A DNA stretch of 64,000 nucleotides from Pseudomonas tritici (GCF_014268275.3 NZ_CP077084.1:4898001-4962000), one strand, 5' to 3'. Positions 16,225 through 25,513 are shown, counted from the stretch's first letter. A program made the numbers and translations. Notes: generated from the letters alone by a model not told the origin.

Positions 16225-17277
16225 ATGTACACCGCCATCGGTTACGCCGCCCAGTCGGCCACCACTCCCCTCGCCCCCATGTCCTTTCAGCGCCGCAGCC
16301 CACGCGTGGATGACGTGGCTATCGAGATCCTGTACTGCGGCGTGTGCCACTCCGATATCCACCAGGCGCGCAACGAATGGGGCATCGCCGTGTACCCGCT
16401 GATGCCGGGCCACGAGATTGTCGGCAAGGTCACCGCTGTTGGCGCCAACGTCACCGCACACAAAGTCGGCGACCTGGTCGGCGTGGGCTGCATGGTCGAT
16501 TCGTGCCGTCATTGCGATGCGTGCAAAGCCGACCTGGAGCAATATTGCCTCGAAGGTCCAACCATGACCTACGCCACCCCGGACCGCGTCGACGGCAGCA
16601 ACACCATGGGCGGCTACTCGGACAGCATTGTGGTCAGCGAGCACTTCGTTGTGAAGATCCCGGCCAAGCTCGACCTGGCCAGCGCCGCGCCGATCCTGTG
16701 CGCCGGCGTCACCATGTATTCGCCGATCAAGCACTACGGCATCAAGGCCGGCGACAAAGTGGGTGTACTGGGCATGGGCGGCCTGGGCCATATGGGCATC
16801 AAGCTGGCCAAGGCGATTGGCGCGGAAGTGACCTTGTTCACCCGCTCCGCGAGCAAGGCCGAAGAAGGCCGTCGCCAGGGTGCCGATCACGTGATCGTGT
16901 CCACCGACGCCGAGCAGATGAAAGCCGCCGCCGGGCACTTCGACTTCCTGCTGGACACCATCCCGGTGCAGCACGACCTCAACCCCTACCTCGACGTATT
17001 GCGCTTTGACGGCGTGCACATCCTGGTCGGCCTGATCGAACCGGTCGACCCGCCGGTCAACGCCGCCAAGCTGATCATGGGCCGTAAAGTGCTGGCTGGT
17101 TCGTTGATCGGTGGCATTGCCGAAACCCAGGAGGTCCTGGATTTCTGCGCCGAGCACGGCATCAGCTGTGACATCGAGATGCTCGATATCCGCCATATCA
17201 ACGAAGCCTACAGCCGCATGATCGCCGGCGATGTGAAGTACCGCTTTGTCATCGACATGGCGACCCTGAAGGTCTAA
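16225..17277 (+). CDS. Zinc-dependent NAD(P) alcohol dehydrogenase (YahK/CAD type)
   Basis: 350 residues. Catalytic-zinc ligands Cys41 (CGVCHSD) and His63-Glu64 (PGHE), structural-zinc cysteines C94, C97, C100 and C108 (SCRHCDACKADLEQYC), and Rossmann motif GMGGLGHMG followed by FTRSASK, whose Ser and Lys suggest NADPH. Medium-chain reductase likely reducing aldehydes to alcohols. The open frame starts 30 codons earlier, but this ATG has GAGG upstream and matches the family N-terminus MYTAIGYAA. Probably controlled by the divergent AraC-type gene. Confidence 0.92.
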   Translation: MYTAIGYAAQSATTPLAPMSFQRRSPRVDDVAIEILYCGVCHSDIHQARNEWGIAVYPLMPGHEIVGKVTAVGANVTAHKVGDLVGVGCMVDSCRHCDACKADLEQYCLEGPTMTYATPDRVDGSNTMGGYSDSIVVSEHFVVKIPAKLDLASAAPILCAGVTMYSPIKHYGIKAGDKVGVLGMGGLGHMGIKLAKAIGAEVTLFTRSASKAEEGRRQGADHVIVSTDAEQMKAAAGHFDFLLDTIPVQHDLNPYLDVLRFDGVHILVGLIEPVDPPVNAAKLIMGRKVLAGSLIGGIAETQEVLDFCAEHGISCDIEMLDIRHINEAYSRMIAGDVKYRFVIDMATLKV

Positions 17278-17290
17278 CCAAGCGACGCTC

Positions 17291-17387
17291 GCCCGTAGCC
17301 GCTGTCGAGCCTTGGCGAGGCTGCGTCTGAGGTGTGTCAGGTACACCGCTGACGCAGCCTCGCCAAGGCTCGACAGCTGCTACGGGC
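17291..17387. repeat. Inverted repeat, GTCGAGCC family
   Basis: Arm of 37 bases (17291-17327) repeated inverted at 17351-17387 with two mismatches and a 23-base spacer. It has core CGAGCCTTGGCGAGGCTGCG and is distinct from the GTGGGAGC family. A related copy sits at about 50769-50866. It lies between the convergent dehydrogenase and IclR genes and may terminate both transcripts. Confidence 0.88.
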
Positions 17388-17390
17388 GGG

Positions 17391-18194
17391 TCAGGTTTTT
17401 GCGCCCAGTTCTGCGGAGAGGCGCGCTGCAACTTGTTTGATCACAGGAATCAGCTCGGCCATTTTTTCCAGCGGCATGTAGGGCACGGTACTGGCGATGC
17501 TGATGCCGGCGACGATTCGCCGGCTGGCATCGCGCACCGGTGCGGCCACGCAACGGATCGACGGTTCGTTGTCTTCCAGGTCGAACGCATAACCGCCCAC
17601 CACGTATTCACGCATGCGCTGCTCGAACTGCGCCCAGGATTGCTCCGGGTGCTGCGGCCATTGCAGGTTCTTGCCGCCCTCCGGCAAGCTGGCTTCGTAG
17701 AGACGCCGCCATTCCTCAGCCGAGTCATCCAGCAACATCGCCTTGCCAACCCCGGTCCGTGCCAGCGGCATGCGATGACCGACCCGCGAACGCATTTCCG
17801 GGCCGTAGCGGCCAGGGTTCTTGTGCAGGTAAAGCACGTCGTCGTATTCGCGAATAGCCAGGTGAATGGTGTCACCGGTCAGGGCCGACAGCTCGTCCAG
17901 ATACGGGATGGCCAGGGTCACCAATGGCAACTCTTCCCGCGCCTGAAAACCCAATTCGATCAACTTCGGCCCCAGCAGGTAACCGACCTGGGGCACCACG
18001 CGCAGGTAACGCTCGTCCACCAGGCAACTGGCCAGGCGGTGGGTGGTGCTGCGGGTGGTGCCGATGCGCCGGGCGATCTCTTTCAGATCCCGCGCACCGG
18101 CCGCCACTGCCTGTACCACGCCCAGGCCACGCAGCAGGGTCTGGGTGCCGGTGGGGGCGGTATCTTTGGTGGGGGTGTGGGCGTTTTCCTGCAT
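17391..18194 (-). CDS. IclR-family transcriptional regulator
   Basis: 267 residues: N-terminal winged helix (GLGVVQAVAAGARDLKEIARRIGTTRSTTHRL shows the helix-turn-helix at about 40-65) and C-terminal IclR effector domain (VGHRMPLARTGVGKAML, RRIVAGISIASTVPYM). It lies downstream of the arabinose-type transporter genes on the same strand with a 99-base gap and is the likely local repressor or activator of that operon. Effector unknown, presumably the sugar or an early intermediate. Confidence 0.9.
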   Translation of the reverse strand: MQENAHTPTKDTAPTGTQTLLRGLGVVQAVAAGARDLKEIARRIGTTRSTTHRLASCLVDERYLRVVPQVGYLLGPKLIELGFQAREELPLVTLAIPYLDELSALTGDTIHLAIREYDDVLYLHKNPGRYGPEMRSRVGHRMPLARTGVGKAMLLDDSAEEWRRLYEASLPEGGKNLQWPQHPEQSWAQFEQRMREYVVGGYAFDLEDNEPSIRCVAAPVRDASRRIVAGISIASTVPYMPLEKMAELIPVIKQVAARLSAELGAKT

Positions 18195-18293
18195 ATCGGG
18201 CCTATTGGGAAGTACGAAAACGGCGCCATTATGGCAAATACCATCCTCCAGAGCAGAGGAGATCCCACATTTTGATCTTCACATGGCAGGACG

Positions 18294-19262
18294 TCAGCGT
18301 TGCTTCATGCGGTCGATGATGACGGCCAGCAACAGGATCGAGCCCCGGATCACATACTGGTAAAACGTGTCGATGTTCTTCAGGTTCATCGCATTCTCAA
18401 TGATCGCCAGAATCAACACCCCGGCAATCACATGGCGGATCATGCCGATGCCGCCGCTCAACGACACCCCGCCCAGCACACAGGCAGAAATCACTGTCAG
18501 CTCAAAACCCTGGCCAATCATCGGCTGACCCGAGGTCATGCGCGACGCGAGAATCACCCCGGCCAAGGCGCCAATCAAACCATGCACGGCAAAGATGATG
18601 ATCTTGGTCCGGTCAACGTTTACCCCCGCCAGCAACGCGGCTTCCTGGTTACCGCCGATAGCCATGGTGTTGCGCCCGTAGGTGGTGTAGTTGAGCAGCC
18701 AGCCGAAGAACATAAAGCACAGCACGGTGATGATGATCGGCACTGGCACACCCAGCAGTTGGCCGTTGCCGAAGACGAAGAAGTCTTCGTTCATCACGCC
18801 GACCGCCTTGCCGTTGGAGAAGATGTACGCCAGGCCGCGCACGATCTGCATGGTCGCCAACGTCGCGATCAACGCGTTGATGCGCAGCTTGGCGATGACG
18901 ATGCCGTTGATCAGCCCTACCACCAGGCCCATGGCCAAGGCCGCCGATACGCCAAGGACCACGCTGTCGGTGTCACGAATCACAATGCCCGCGACCACGC
19001 CGGCACAGGCGATCACCGAGCCCACCGACAAGTCGAAGTGGCCCGACGCCAGGCAGAACAGCATGGTGCACGCCGCAATGCCCACCGTAGAAATCGCCAG
19101 GCCCAGCCCGCGCATGTTCAGCGGAGAAAGGAAGTTGTCGATAAACAGCGCGCTGAGCACAAAGATGCCGAGTGCTGCCAACAGCATCACCCAATCGTCC
19201 AGGAACTTACGCTGGTTGAAACCCGGCCAGAAGCCCTTTGCAGTTTTTATCTCAGACATCAT
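18294..19262 (-). CDS. araH: Arabinose-type ABC transporter permease
   Basis: 322 residues with about 9-10 hydrophobic segments and the BPD_transp_2 (ribose/arabinose) permease signature (LASGHFDLSVGSVIA, GLINGIVIAKLRINALIATLATMQIVRGLAYI). Opens MMSEIKTAKGFWPGFNQRKFLDDWVM, close to AraH proteins as I recall them. Inner-membrane channel, working as a homodimer with AraG. It begins 14 bases after araG. The start could be the second Met. Confidence 0.88.
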   Translation of the reverse strand: MMSEIKTAKGFWPGFNQRKFLDDWVMLLAALGIFVLSALFIDNFLSPLNMRGLGLAISTVGIAACTMLFCLASGHFDLSVGSVIACAGVVAGIVIRDTDSVVLGVSAALAMGLVVGLINGIVIAKLRINALIATLATMQIVRGLAYIFSNGKAVGVMNEDFFVFGNGQLLGVPVPIIITVLCFMFFGWLLNYTTYGRNTMAIGGNQEAALLAGVNVDRTKIIIFAVHGLIGALAGVILASRMTSGQPMIGQGFELTVISACVLGGVSLSGGIGMIRHVIAGVLILAIIENAMNLKNIDTFYQYVIRGSILLLAVIIDRMKQR

Positions 19263-19276
19263 TCACCTCGAAATCT

Positions 19277-20776
19277 TCAAGCCCGCGAACGCGGGAGAGC
19301 CAGTTGCAACAGCCGTGCTTCATCCGCCTGATCGCGGGCCACTTCGCCGGTCAGGGCGCCTTCACTCATCACCAGAATGCGGTCGGAAATCCCCATGACT
19401 TCCATCAGGTCGCTGGACACCACAATCACCGCGATGCCACTGGCTGCCAAGTTATGGATGATCTGGTAGATCTCCGATTTGGCGCCGATATCGATGCCCC
19501 GGGTCGGCTCATCCAGCAGCAGCACTTTCATCGGCATCGACAGCCAGCGGCCGAGAATGGCCTTCTGCTGATTGCCACCGGACAGGTACATGATTTTCTG
19601 TTCGGCGTTAGGCGTTTTGACCTTCATGGCCTTGATTTGCTGGTCGGCGTTGCGCGTTTCCCAGCCGTCGCGCAGCAGCCAGCCAAAGGCGGAATGGGCA
19701 CCGCGTGCGCTGATATTGATGTTCTCGGCGACGCTGGACAGCGGAATGATGCCTTCCTTCTTGCGGTCTTCCGGGCACAGCAGCACGCCGGCGGCGATGG
19801 CATCGCGCGGTGAGCGCAGTTGCAGTTTTTCGCCGCACAATTCCAGGTGCCCTGCGGTCGTACGCGTTAATCCGCTTAAAAGCCGAAACAGCTCGGTACG
19901 CCCTGCCCCCACCAGCCCGAACAGGCCGAGAATCTCGCCCTTGTGGACTTGGAAACTGACCGGCTCACGCAGCCCTGGACCGAGCAGCCCCTGAACCTTG
20001 AGTGCCACTTCGCCGCGTTCACGCGCACGGTAGTCGTAGATATCCTGGATATCGCGACCGACCATGCAGGTCACCAACTGGTCGTGGGTCAGCGCGCTCA
20101 TGTCATCAAAGGTGCGCACGTAGCGGCCGTCCTTGAACACCGTGACCGCGTTGCAGATGCGGAATACTTCTTCCATGCGGTGCGACACGTAGAGCACCAC
20201 TTTGCCCTCATCGCGCAGCCGCGTGATGATCGCCATCAAGCGGTCGATCTCCCGCGCCGACAGGCTGCTGGTGGGTTCATCAAACGCGATCACATGCGCA
20301 CCACGGGACAACGCCTTGGCGATTTCTACCAGTTGGCGCTGCCCCAGGGACAGGCGGCCGAGCTTTTCATCCGGGTCGATTTCATCCGCCAGCCCCTTGA
20401 GGCAAGCCAACGCCTGCTGGCGCAACTGGCGGCGGTTGACCACACCAAAGCGCGTCGGCAAATGCCCAAGGAACAGGTTCTCGGCCACGGTCATTTCCGG
20501 CACCAGATGCAGCTCCTGGTGGATCACCGCCACGCCGCTGGCGATGCTGTCGGCCGCGCACTTGAAGGCCATGGTCTGCTCGCCGATTTGCAGCGTGCCG
20601 CTGTTGGGGATGTAGGCACCACCGAGAATTTTCAGCAGCGTCGACTTGCCCGCGCCGTTCTCGCCCATCAGCGCGTGCACCTCGCGCGGCCGCGCTTCAA
20701 AGCTGATCTGCGCCAGGGCCTTGACCCCAGGAAACTCCTTGCCGATGCCGTTGAAGCGCAAGGCCGCGCCGGTCAT
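19277..20776 (-). CDS. araG: Arabinose-type ABC transporter ATP-binding protein
   Basis: 499 residues, the usual size of the duplicated sugar ATPases. First ABC domain with Walker A GENGAGKST and signature LSLGQRQLVEIAKAL; second domain with the degenerate Walker A GLVGAGRTE and signature YLSGGNQQKAILGRWL. Start codon overlaps the araF stop by 4 bases (ATGA), which selects this ATG over the upstream extension. Couples ATP hydrolysis to sugar import with AraF and AraH. Confidence 0.92.
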   Translation of the reverse strand: MTGAALRFNGIGKEFPGVKALAQISFEARPREVHALMGENGAGKSTLLKILGGAYIPNSGTLQIGEQTMAFKCAADSIASGVAVIHQELHLVPEMTVAENLFLGHLPTRFGVVNRRQLRQQALACLKGLADEIDPDEKLGRLSLGQRQLVEIAKALSRGAHVIAFDEPTSSLSAREIDRLMAIITRLRDEGKVVLYVSHRMEEVFRICNAVTVFKDGRYVRTFDDMSALTHDQLVTCMVGRDIQDIYDYRARERGEVALKVQGLLGPGLREPVSFQVHKGEILGLFGLVGAGRTELFRLLSGLTRTTAGHLELCGEKLQLRSPRDAIAAGVLLCPEDRKKEGIIPLSSVAENINISARGAHSAFGWLLRDGWETRNADQQIKAMKVKTPNAEQKIMYLSGGNQQKAILGRWLSMPMKVLLLDEPTRGIDIGAKSEIYQIIHNLAASGIAVIVVSSDLMEVMGISDRILVMSEGALTGEVARDQADEARLLQLALPRSRA

Positions 20777-21753
20777 TTCCACAGCCCGATTTTGGTCAGT
20801 TCTTCCTGGAAGTTGGCGCGGGTGATCAAGGTTACTTCGTCCATGGCGGTGTATTTCGCCGGTTCCTTGCCGGTGGTGACCCACTCGTACATCGCCAGCG
20901 CGGTGTTGTAGCCCTCAATGTGCGGGCTGGGCAGCATCGAGCCAAAGAAGCCGCTGTCGGCTTTCTTCAATTCGCCGATGGCGTCAGTGCCATTGATGCC
21001 GATGCCGATCACGTTGGCCGCCTTGAAGCCAGCGCTTTCGGTGGCGCGCACGCCGCCCAGTACGGTGTTGTCGTTCATGCCGCCGATGATCAGGTTTTTC
21101 GCGCCGCTGGGCAGCTTGACCAGGGCTGAGTTGGTGGCGTCCATGCTGCCGGGAACATCAAGGGTCTTGAGAGCAGCGGTCAGGATGTGGTCTTTGGGAA
21201 TACCCGCCTCTTCAAGGGATTTGATCGAACCGTCGGTGCGTTTTTTGCCGGTGTCGAGTTCGTTATAGGTGTTGATCACAGCGTAGGTTTCTTTCCAGTC
21301 CCAGCCGCGTTTCTTCGCTTCGGCGGCCATGGCGGCGCCCTGCTTCTGGCCGACTTCAAAGGCGGCCATGCCCAGGTACGGCACGTCTTCCATGAAGTTG
21401 CCCTTGGCGTCGACAAAGCGATCATCCACCGCCATCACCTTCAAGCCGTTGACCTTGGCCTTGGCGACGATGGCCGGGCCCAGGGAGACGTCCGGCGGGC
21501 AGATCACAAAGCCCTTGGCGCCATTGGCGGCCAGGCTGTCGATGGCCGAGAGGGTTTTCTCGCCATCCGGTACGGCGATCTTGATCACGGTAAAACCGTG
21601 TTCCTTACCGGCTTTTTCGGCGAAGGCCCATTCGGTCTGGAACCAGGGTTCTTCAGCCTGCTTGACCAGAAAGCCGATCTTCACTTCCTCGGCAAGTGCC
21701 ACGCCGCTGAACGCCATCGCAAGCGCTACTGCGCCTAGAGTCTTCTTGAACAT
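20773..21753 (-). CDS. araF: Arabinose-type periplasmic sugar-binding protein
   Basis: 326 residues: signal peptide (FKKTLGAVALAMAFSGVALAEE) and a type I periplasmic binding fold (VKIGFLVKQAEEPWFQTEWAFAEKAGKEHG), resembling L-arabinose-binding protein. The segment VKQAEEPWFQTEW is particularly AraF-like. It delivers the sugar to AraGH. Lies 35 bases after the SDR gene and overlaps araG by 4 bases. The substrate assignment rests on family resemblance; related aldopentoses or D-fucose are possible. Confidence 0.88.
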   Translation of the reverse strand: MFKKTLGAVALAMAFSGVALAEEVKIGFLVKQAEEPWFQTEWAFAEKAGKEHGFTVIKIAVPDGEKTLSAIDSLAANGAKGFVICPPDVSLGPAIVAKAKVNGLKVMAVDDRFVDAKGNFMEDVPYLGMAAFEVGQKQGAAMAAEAKKRGWDWKETYAVINTYNELDTGKKRTDGSIKSLEEAGIPKDHILTAALKTLDVPGSMDATNSALVKLPSGAKNLIIGGMNDNTVLGGVRATESAGFKAANVIGIGINGTDAIGELKKADSGFFGSMLPSPHIEGYNTALAMYEWVTTGKEPAKYTAMDEVTLITRANFQEELTKIGLWK

Positions 21754-21788
21754 GAGCTACCTCTTGTTGTTATTGAGCGCTGCAGGTT

Positions 21789-22610
21789 TTAGTCGTGGTA
21801 CATCACAGACCGCCCGCCATCGATCATCAGGCAGGTGGCATTGATAAAGGGCGCCTCGTCGGTCGCCAGGAACAATGCAGTCATCGCCACCTCGATCGGC
21901 TGGCCGATGCGCTTGGGCGGGTGCAGGTCGAAGGCGCGCTGGCGCTCGGCGTGGGGGTCGACGAAGCCGTTCCAGTAGTCGACGTTGAGCTGGGTTTCGA
22001 TATAGCCCGGCGCGATGGCATTCACACGAATGCCCTTGGGCGCGTACTCGATGCCGAGGGCCCGCGTAAGGCCGAGCAGGCCGTGTTTGGCCACGGGGTA
22101 GGGAAAACAGCCGGGAATGATGTGGCTGGAATGGGTGGAGGCAATGTTGATGATGTTGCCGATGCCCTGCTCGATCATGTGCGGCAACACCGAGCGGCAG
22201 CCGTACCAGGCGCCGTCGAGGTCGATGGCGAAGCAGCGGCGCCAGTCTTCGTCGGTCATTTCCAGCGGGTCGCGGAACACATTGACCCCGGCGCAGTTGA
22301 CCAGCACATCCACGCGGCCGAAGCGCTCAAGGGTCAGATTGACCAGCGCCTGCCATTGATCTTTAGACGTAATGTCGACGGCTTGCGCATAGATGTCAGC
22401 CCCGCGTTCGCGCCAGTGGGCGGCGACTTGCTCGACTTTCTCACCCTGGATATCGGCGATGACCAGGCGCGCCTGCTGAGCCTGGAAACACGCGACGATG
22501 GCCTCGCCAATACCTTGGGCGGCGCCAGTGATGATCACCACTTTGCCTTTGAGCCGCTCGCCATAGGTGGGCTCGGGCACGGCGGGGAGTGACAACGGTT
22601 GTGCCTGCAT
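21789..22610 (-). CDS. SDR-family sugar dehydrogenase (first gene of ara transporter operon)
   Basis: 273 residues with the short-chain dehydrogenase NAD(P) motif TGAAQGIGEAIV, the NCAG motif (LVNCAGVNVF) and the catalytic YxxxK (YPVAKHG) preceded by Ser (IASTHSSH). Co-transcription with araFGH suggests it oxidises the imported sugar (for example L-arabinose to arabinonolactone) in the non-phosphorylating route used by pseudomonads; this is inference from context. Promoter candidate just upstream. Confidence 0.85.
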   Translation of the reverse strand: MQAQPLSLPAVPEPTYGERLKGKVVIITGAAQGIGEAIVACFQAQQARLVIADIQGEKVEQVAAHWRERGADIYAQAVDITSKDQWQALVNLTLERFGRVDVLVNCAGVNVFRDPLEMTDEDWRRCFAIDLDGAWYGCRSVLPHMIEQGIGNIINIASTHSSHIIPGCFPYPVAKHGLLGLTRALGIEYAPKGIRVNAIAPGYIETQLNVDYWNGFVDPHAERQRAFDLHPPKRIGQPIEVAMTALFLATDEAPFINATCLMIDGGRSVMYHD

Positions 22611-22654
22611 CGCTTCACCTGTTTTATTTTTGGTAGTGAGTGCTGATGCAGCCG

Positions 22655-22684
22655 ACTATAAACCTATCATTTGAAATATCTCAA
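22655..22684 (-). promoter_or_regulatory. Promoter and operator candidate of the SDR-araFGH operon
   Basis: On the minus strand TTGAGA (22684-22679), 18-bp spacer, TATAGT (22660-22655). The spacer and -35 overlap an inverted repeat TTGA-N6-TCAA (22671-22684) inside an unusually AT-rich stretch (22660-22710). This is a plausible IclR-type binding site, about 45-75 bases upstream of the start codon. Confidence 0.5.
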
Positions 22685-22726
22685 TATATAAATTTGCATC
22701 CCATATAGTGAGAGCGACACAAAAAT

Positions 22727-22820
22727 AATGTGGGAGCGGGCTTGCTCGCGAATGCGATGTGTCAGTCACCAAAAATGTCGACTGATCCACTGCATTCGCG
22801 AGCAAGCCCGCTCCCACATT
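22727..22820. repeat. REP-type inverted repeat doublet
   Basis: 29-base arm (22727-22755, GTGGGAGCGGGCTTGCTCGC core) perfectly inverted at 22792-22820. It separates the GNAT gene from the ara promoter. Confidence 0.9.
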
Positions 22821-22847
22821 TTGATCTTCAGTGTTTACAGAAGGGTG

Positions 22848-23327
22848 CTAGCCGAGGGCGAAGTCGCGTAGTGCATCGCCTTCCATGCGATAGCGCACCC
22901 ACTCTTCCTGCGGCTGCGCGCCGATGGATTTGTAGAAGGCAATCGCCGGCTCGTTCCAGTCCAGCACGCTCCACTCAAAGCGCCCGCAACCGTTATCAAA
23001 AGCAATCTTCGCCAAATGGCGCAGCAGCTTCTTGCCCGCCCCGCCGCCGCGTTGCTCCGGGTTGATGTAGAGGTCTTCCAGGTACAGGCAGTTGCTGCCC
23101 AACCACGTGGAATAGCTGAAGAAAAACACCGCGAACCCAATCGGCACGCCATCGCGTGAACAGATCAGGCCGTGGGCGGTGGCGCCCTCGCTGAACAGGC
23201 TGCGCTCAATGTCCACCACGCTGGCGATCACTTCATGCCGGGCTTTTTCGTACTCAGCCAATTCAGTGATGAACGTCAGGATCTGCGCAGCATCGCTGGG
23301 CACAGCGGGGCGAATCTCGATGGTCAT
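22848..23327 (-). CDS. GNAT-family N-acetyltransferase (diamine-acetyltransferase-like)
   Basis: 159 residues with the GNAT fold: LYLEDLYINPEQRGGGAGKKLLRHL carries the acetyl-CoA pyrophosphate-binding motif (RGGGAG), followed by VLDWNEPAIAFYKSIGA. The pattern (IRPAVPSDAAQILTFITELAEYEK, SVLDWNEPAI) resembles spermidine/spermine-type acetyltransferases, but the substrate cannot be fixed from sequence alone. Monocistronic, leftward. Confidence 0.87.
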   Translation of the reverse strand: MTIEIRPAVPSDAAQILTFITELAEYEKARHEVIASVVDIERSLFSEGATAHGLICSRDGVPIGFAVFFFSYSTWLGSNCLYLEDLYINPEQRGGGAGKKLLRHLAKIAFDNGCGRFEWSVLDWNEPAIAFYKSIGAQPQEEWVRYRMEGDALRDFALG

Positions 23328-23515
23328 GGGTGAGCCTTGGCAATTTCAAAGCACACATACTAAGGCGCTTTCATGACTGATTGCAGTGCATTTTCACTGG
23401 GGCCGGGGCGCTTTACTCCGCTGTGGAGCAATGCGAGCACCATCAACCACAGAACAATCCGCGCAGGCAGGCATGGTAAACAGACGGCACACCTCCAACA
23501 ATTCGAGACGTGCCC

Positions 23516-24712
23516 ATGCCTGCGATGCCCTCGGTGAGCGCGAAAACCTTCGCGCTGTTCTGCCTTGCCAGTTTCCTGCTGTCGCTGTCCTACGGCTCGA
23601 CCTTTTTGCTGTCGCTGTTGATTCATTCACGCGGCGGCAATGAGCACGATGCCGGTAGCGTGATCTCCACGGCGATGCTCAGTACCTTCGTCGCGGTGGT
23701 GCTTTCCGGGCATTTGGCGGATGCGTTGGGTGCGGCGCGTGCGATTGCGGGGATGGGCGTATTGCTGGTGGTGGCCTGCCTGGGTTTTGCGCTGGTGCCA
23801 GGGTTTGGTCAAGGCTTGATGCTCTTCGGGCTGTCGCTGGGGCTGGGCTGGGGCGTGTTCTACACGCTGGGACCGATCATCGTGACGTTGCTGGTAGAGC
23901 CTCACCATCGGGCCAAGTATTTTGCGCTGCTGTCGGGCAGCATGTTGAGCGGCATCGGCGCAGGCCCTTTGCTCGGGCGAGCCGCCAGCGCGCTGGAGCT
24001 GCCACTGACAACCGCATTTTATATCGCCGGATTGGCCAGCCTGGCAGGTGCCGTGATGTTCTGGCGCATGGGCGCACAGCTCAAGCATCACACCCACGTC
24101 CCCACGGCAAAGATCTCCTGGGCTGCCAGCCGTCGAGTGCTGTCTTCCAAAGCGGTGTTCGCCATCCTGATGGTCGGCCTGGGGGGTTGCGTATTTGGCG
24201 GGCTTTCATCGTTCCAGACCAGCTACGCCGCCGCCCATGGGCTGGATTATTCGCTGTTCTTCGCGGGTTTCCTGAGTGCGGCAATCACCAGTCGCCTGTT
24301 GATCGCCGGCTTTGTGGTCAAGCGTGATGCCTACCGGGCGGCCTGCGTGTTATCCGGGATCATGCTCGGGTCGATCGCGCTGTTTGCCTTTGGCGTGAGC
24401 GGAAACCTCAGCTATTTGCTGGCAGCGGCGCTGTTGGGGGTCGGGTACGGACTGACATATTCCGTGATCAACGGGCTGGTGGCCCATGAGGCGCCATCCG
24501 GCATGACGTCCCAGGCGTTGCTGCTGTTCAGCCTGGCATATTTTGTCGGAGTCTTCGGGTTTCCGTGGTTGGCGGGCAAGCTCATCGTCGACTACGGCTT
24601 GTCGGCGCTGATGATGAGCGTGCTGGGGGTGGCCACCTGCAATTGGTTAATCAGCGTCGCGCGATTGGCCTGGCGTCGAGTCTCGTCACACAAAATCTTA
24701 CAGGTCACTTGA
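23516..24712 (+). CDS. MFS transporter
   Basis: 398 residues with 12 hydrophobic segments. The motif-A-like loop GHLADALGAARAIAG follows TM2, placing it in the major facilitator superfamily, probably an exporter. Substrate unknown; no neighbouring regulator points to one. The ATG at 23516 is chosen; an in-frame GTG two codons earlier and an ATG three codons later are alternatives. Confidence 0.88.
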   Translation: MPAMPSVSAKTFALFCLASFLLSLSYGSTFLLSLLIHSRGGNEHDAGSVISTAMLSTFVAVVLSGHLADALGAARAIAGMGVLLVVACLGFALVPGFGQGLMLFGLSLGLGWGVFYTLGPIIVTLLVEPHHRAKYFALLSGSMLSGIGAGPLLGRAASALELPLTTAFYIAGLASLAGAVMFWRMGAQLKHHTHVPTAKISWAASRRVLSSKAVFAILMVGLGGCVFGGLSSFQTSYAAAHGLDYSLFFAGFLSAAITSRLLIAGFVVKRDAYRAACVLSGIMLGSIALFAFGVSGNLSYLLAAALLGVGYGLTYSVINGLVAHEAPSGMTSQALLLFSLAYFVGVFGFPWLAGKLIVDYGLSALMMSVLGVATCNWLISVARLAWRRVSSHKILQVT

Positions 24713-24797
24713 TACCGTTCGTCGCCATCAAGGCACGATCAGGAAACGTCCACTGACCAATAGAGGGTAAGGACATTAATCATATGGAGACACCCTC

Positions 24798-25130
24798 ATG
24801 AAGAATTCCACGTTTGCTGCCCTCGCGCTCACCGGCCTGCTGTCGGCAGTGTCCCTGAGCAGTTTTGCCGCCACATCGTCGACCGGCACCACCACGCCTG
24901 ACGCGACCAGCGAGTCGCAGAAATCCATGGGCACTGGCCTGGATACCAATGGCGGCGCGGTCATCGACAATACCAATGGCGCTGACCCGCACACCAAAGG
25001 CCACGACGCCGAACGCCAGGCGCCTGCCGCCGTCGGCAACGGCAAAATGGGCCCATCCGTGAATGAGCCGAAGATCAATAAAGGTGATGATTCGAACCTG
25101 CCAGGCGCGCCGAAACAACCTGCGCCATAA
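24798..25130 (+). CDS. Small exported Gly/Asn/Thr-rich protein, unknown function
   Basis: 110 residues: a clear signal peptide (MKNSTFAALALTGLLSAVSLSSFA) and a hydrophilic, probably disordered mature part rich in Thr, Ser, Asn, Gly and Pro, without cysteine. Predicted periplasmic or secreted. Strong ribosome site (GGAGAC). No homologous function known to me. The 88-residue gene follows after 51 bases on the same strand. Confidence 0.75.
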   Translation: MKNSTFAALALTGLLSAVSLSSFAATSSTGTTTPDATSESQKSMGTGLDTNGGAVIDNTNGADPHTKGHDAERQAPAAVGNGKMGPSVNEPKINKGDDSNLPGAPKQPAP

Positions 25131-25181
25131 ACAGCGAATCGCTCTACAGACACCCGATCATTTCCCAGTGAAGAGGTATGC

Positions 25182-25448
25182 ATGAACGTCGATAAAGACC
25201 TTGAAAAAGAAGTCCTCACCCGCCTGCTGCACGCTCACCCTCAAGGGTTGGGCAAGGAAGTGCTGGATAACTACCGCGGAGAAAAAGTGGTCGCCAGTGC
25301 CTTGGCATTTCTGCAGGATCGCGGGCTTATCAAGGATGGGCATGTGACCACCGATGATGCCGGGGAGTATTCGTTGAATCTGCCGATCAAGCTGACGGCG
25401 TCAGGGGTGGATGAGGCGCGGAAGCTGGAAAGTCAGACCGCCCAGTAA
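25182..25448 (+). CDS. Small winged-helix-like protein, unknown
   Basis: 88 residues. The pattern EVLTRLLHAHPQGLGKEVLDNY...VASALAFLQDRGLIKDGHVT...YSLNLPIKLTASGVDEARKL looks like a single winged helix-turn-helix domain with a C-terminal helix. It could bind DNA or act as a protein-protein module. Ribosome site GAAGAGG upstream of the ATG. No known role. Confidence 0.72.
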   Translation: MNVDKDLEKEVLTRLLHAHPQGLGKEVLDNYRGEKVVASALAFLQDRGLIKDGHVTTDDAGEYSLNLPIKLTASGVDEARKLESQTAQ

Positions 25449-25470
25449 TGTAGGGCACACCGCAAAACAC

Positions 25471-25500
25471 TGTGGGAGCCGGGCTTGCCCGACTCCCACA
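25471..25500 (+). repeat. Compact REP-type palindrome
   Basis: TGTGGGAG (25471-25478) pairs with CTCCCACA (25493-25500) around a GGGCTTGCCC core. It lies between convergent genes and may act as a terminator for both. Confidence 0.7.
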
Positions 25501-25513
25501 ATTTTGATTGGGT

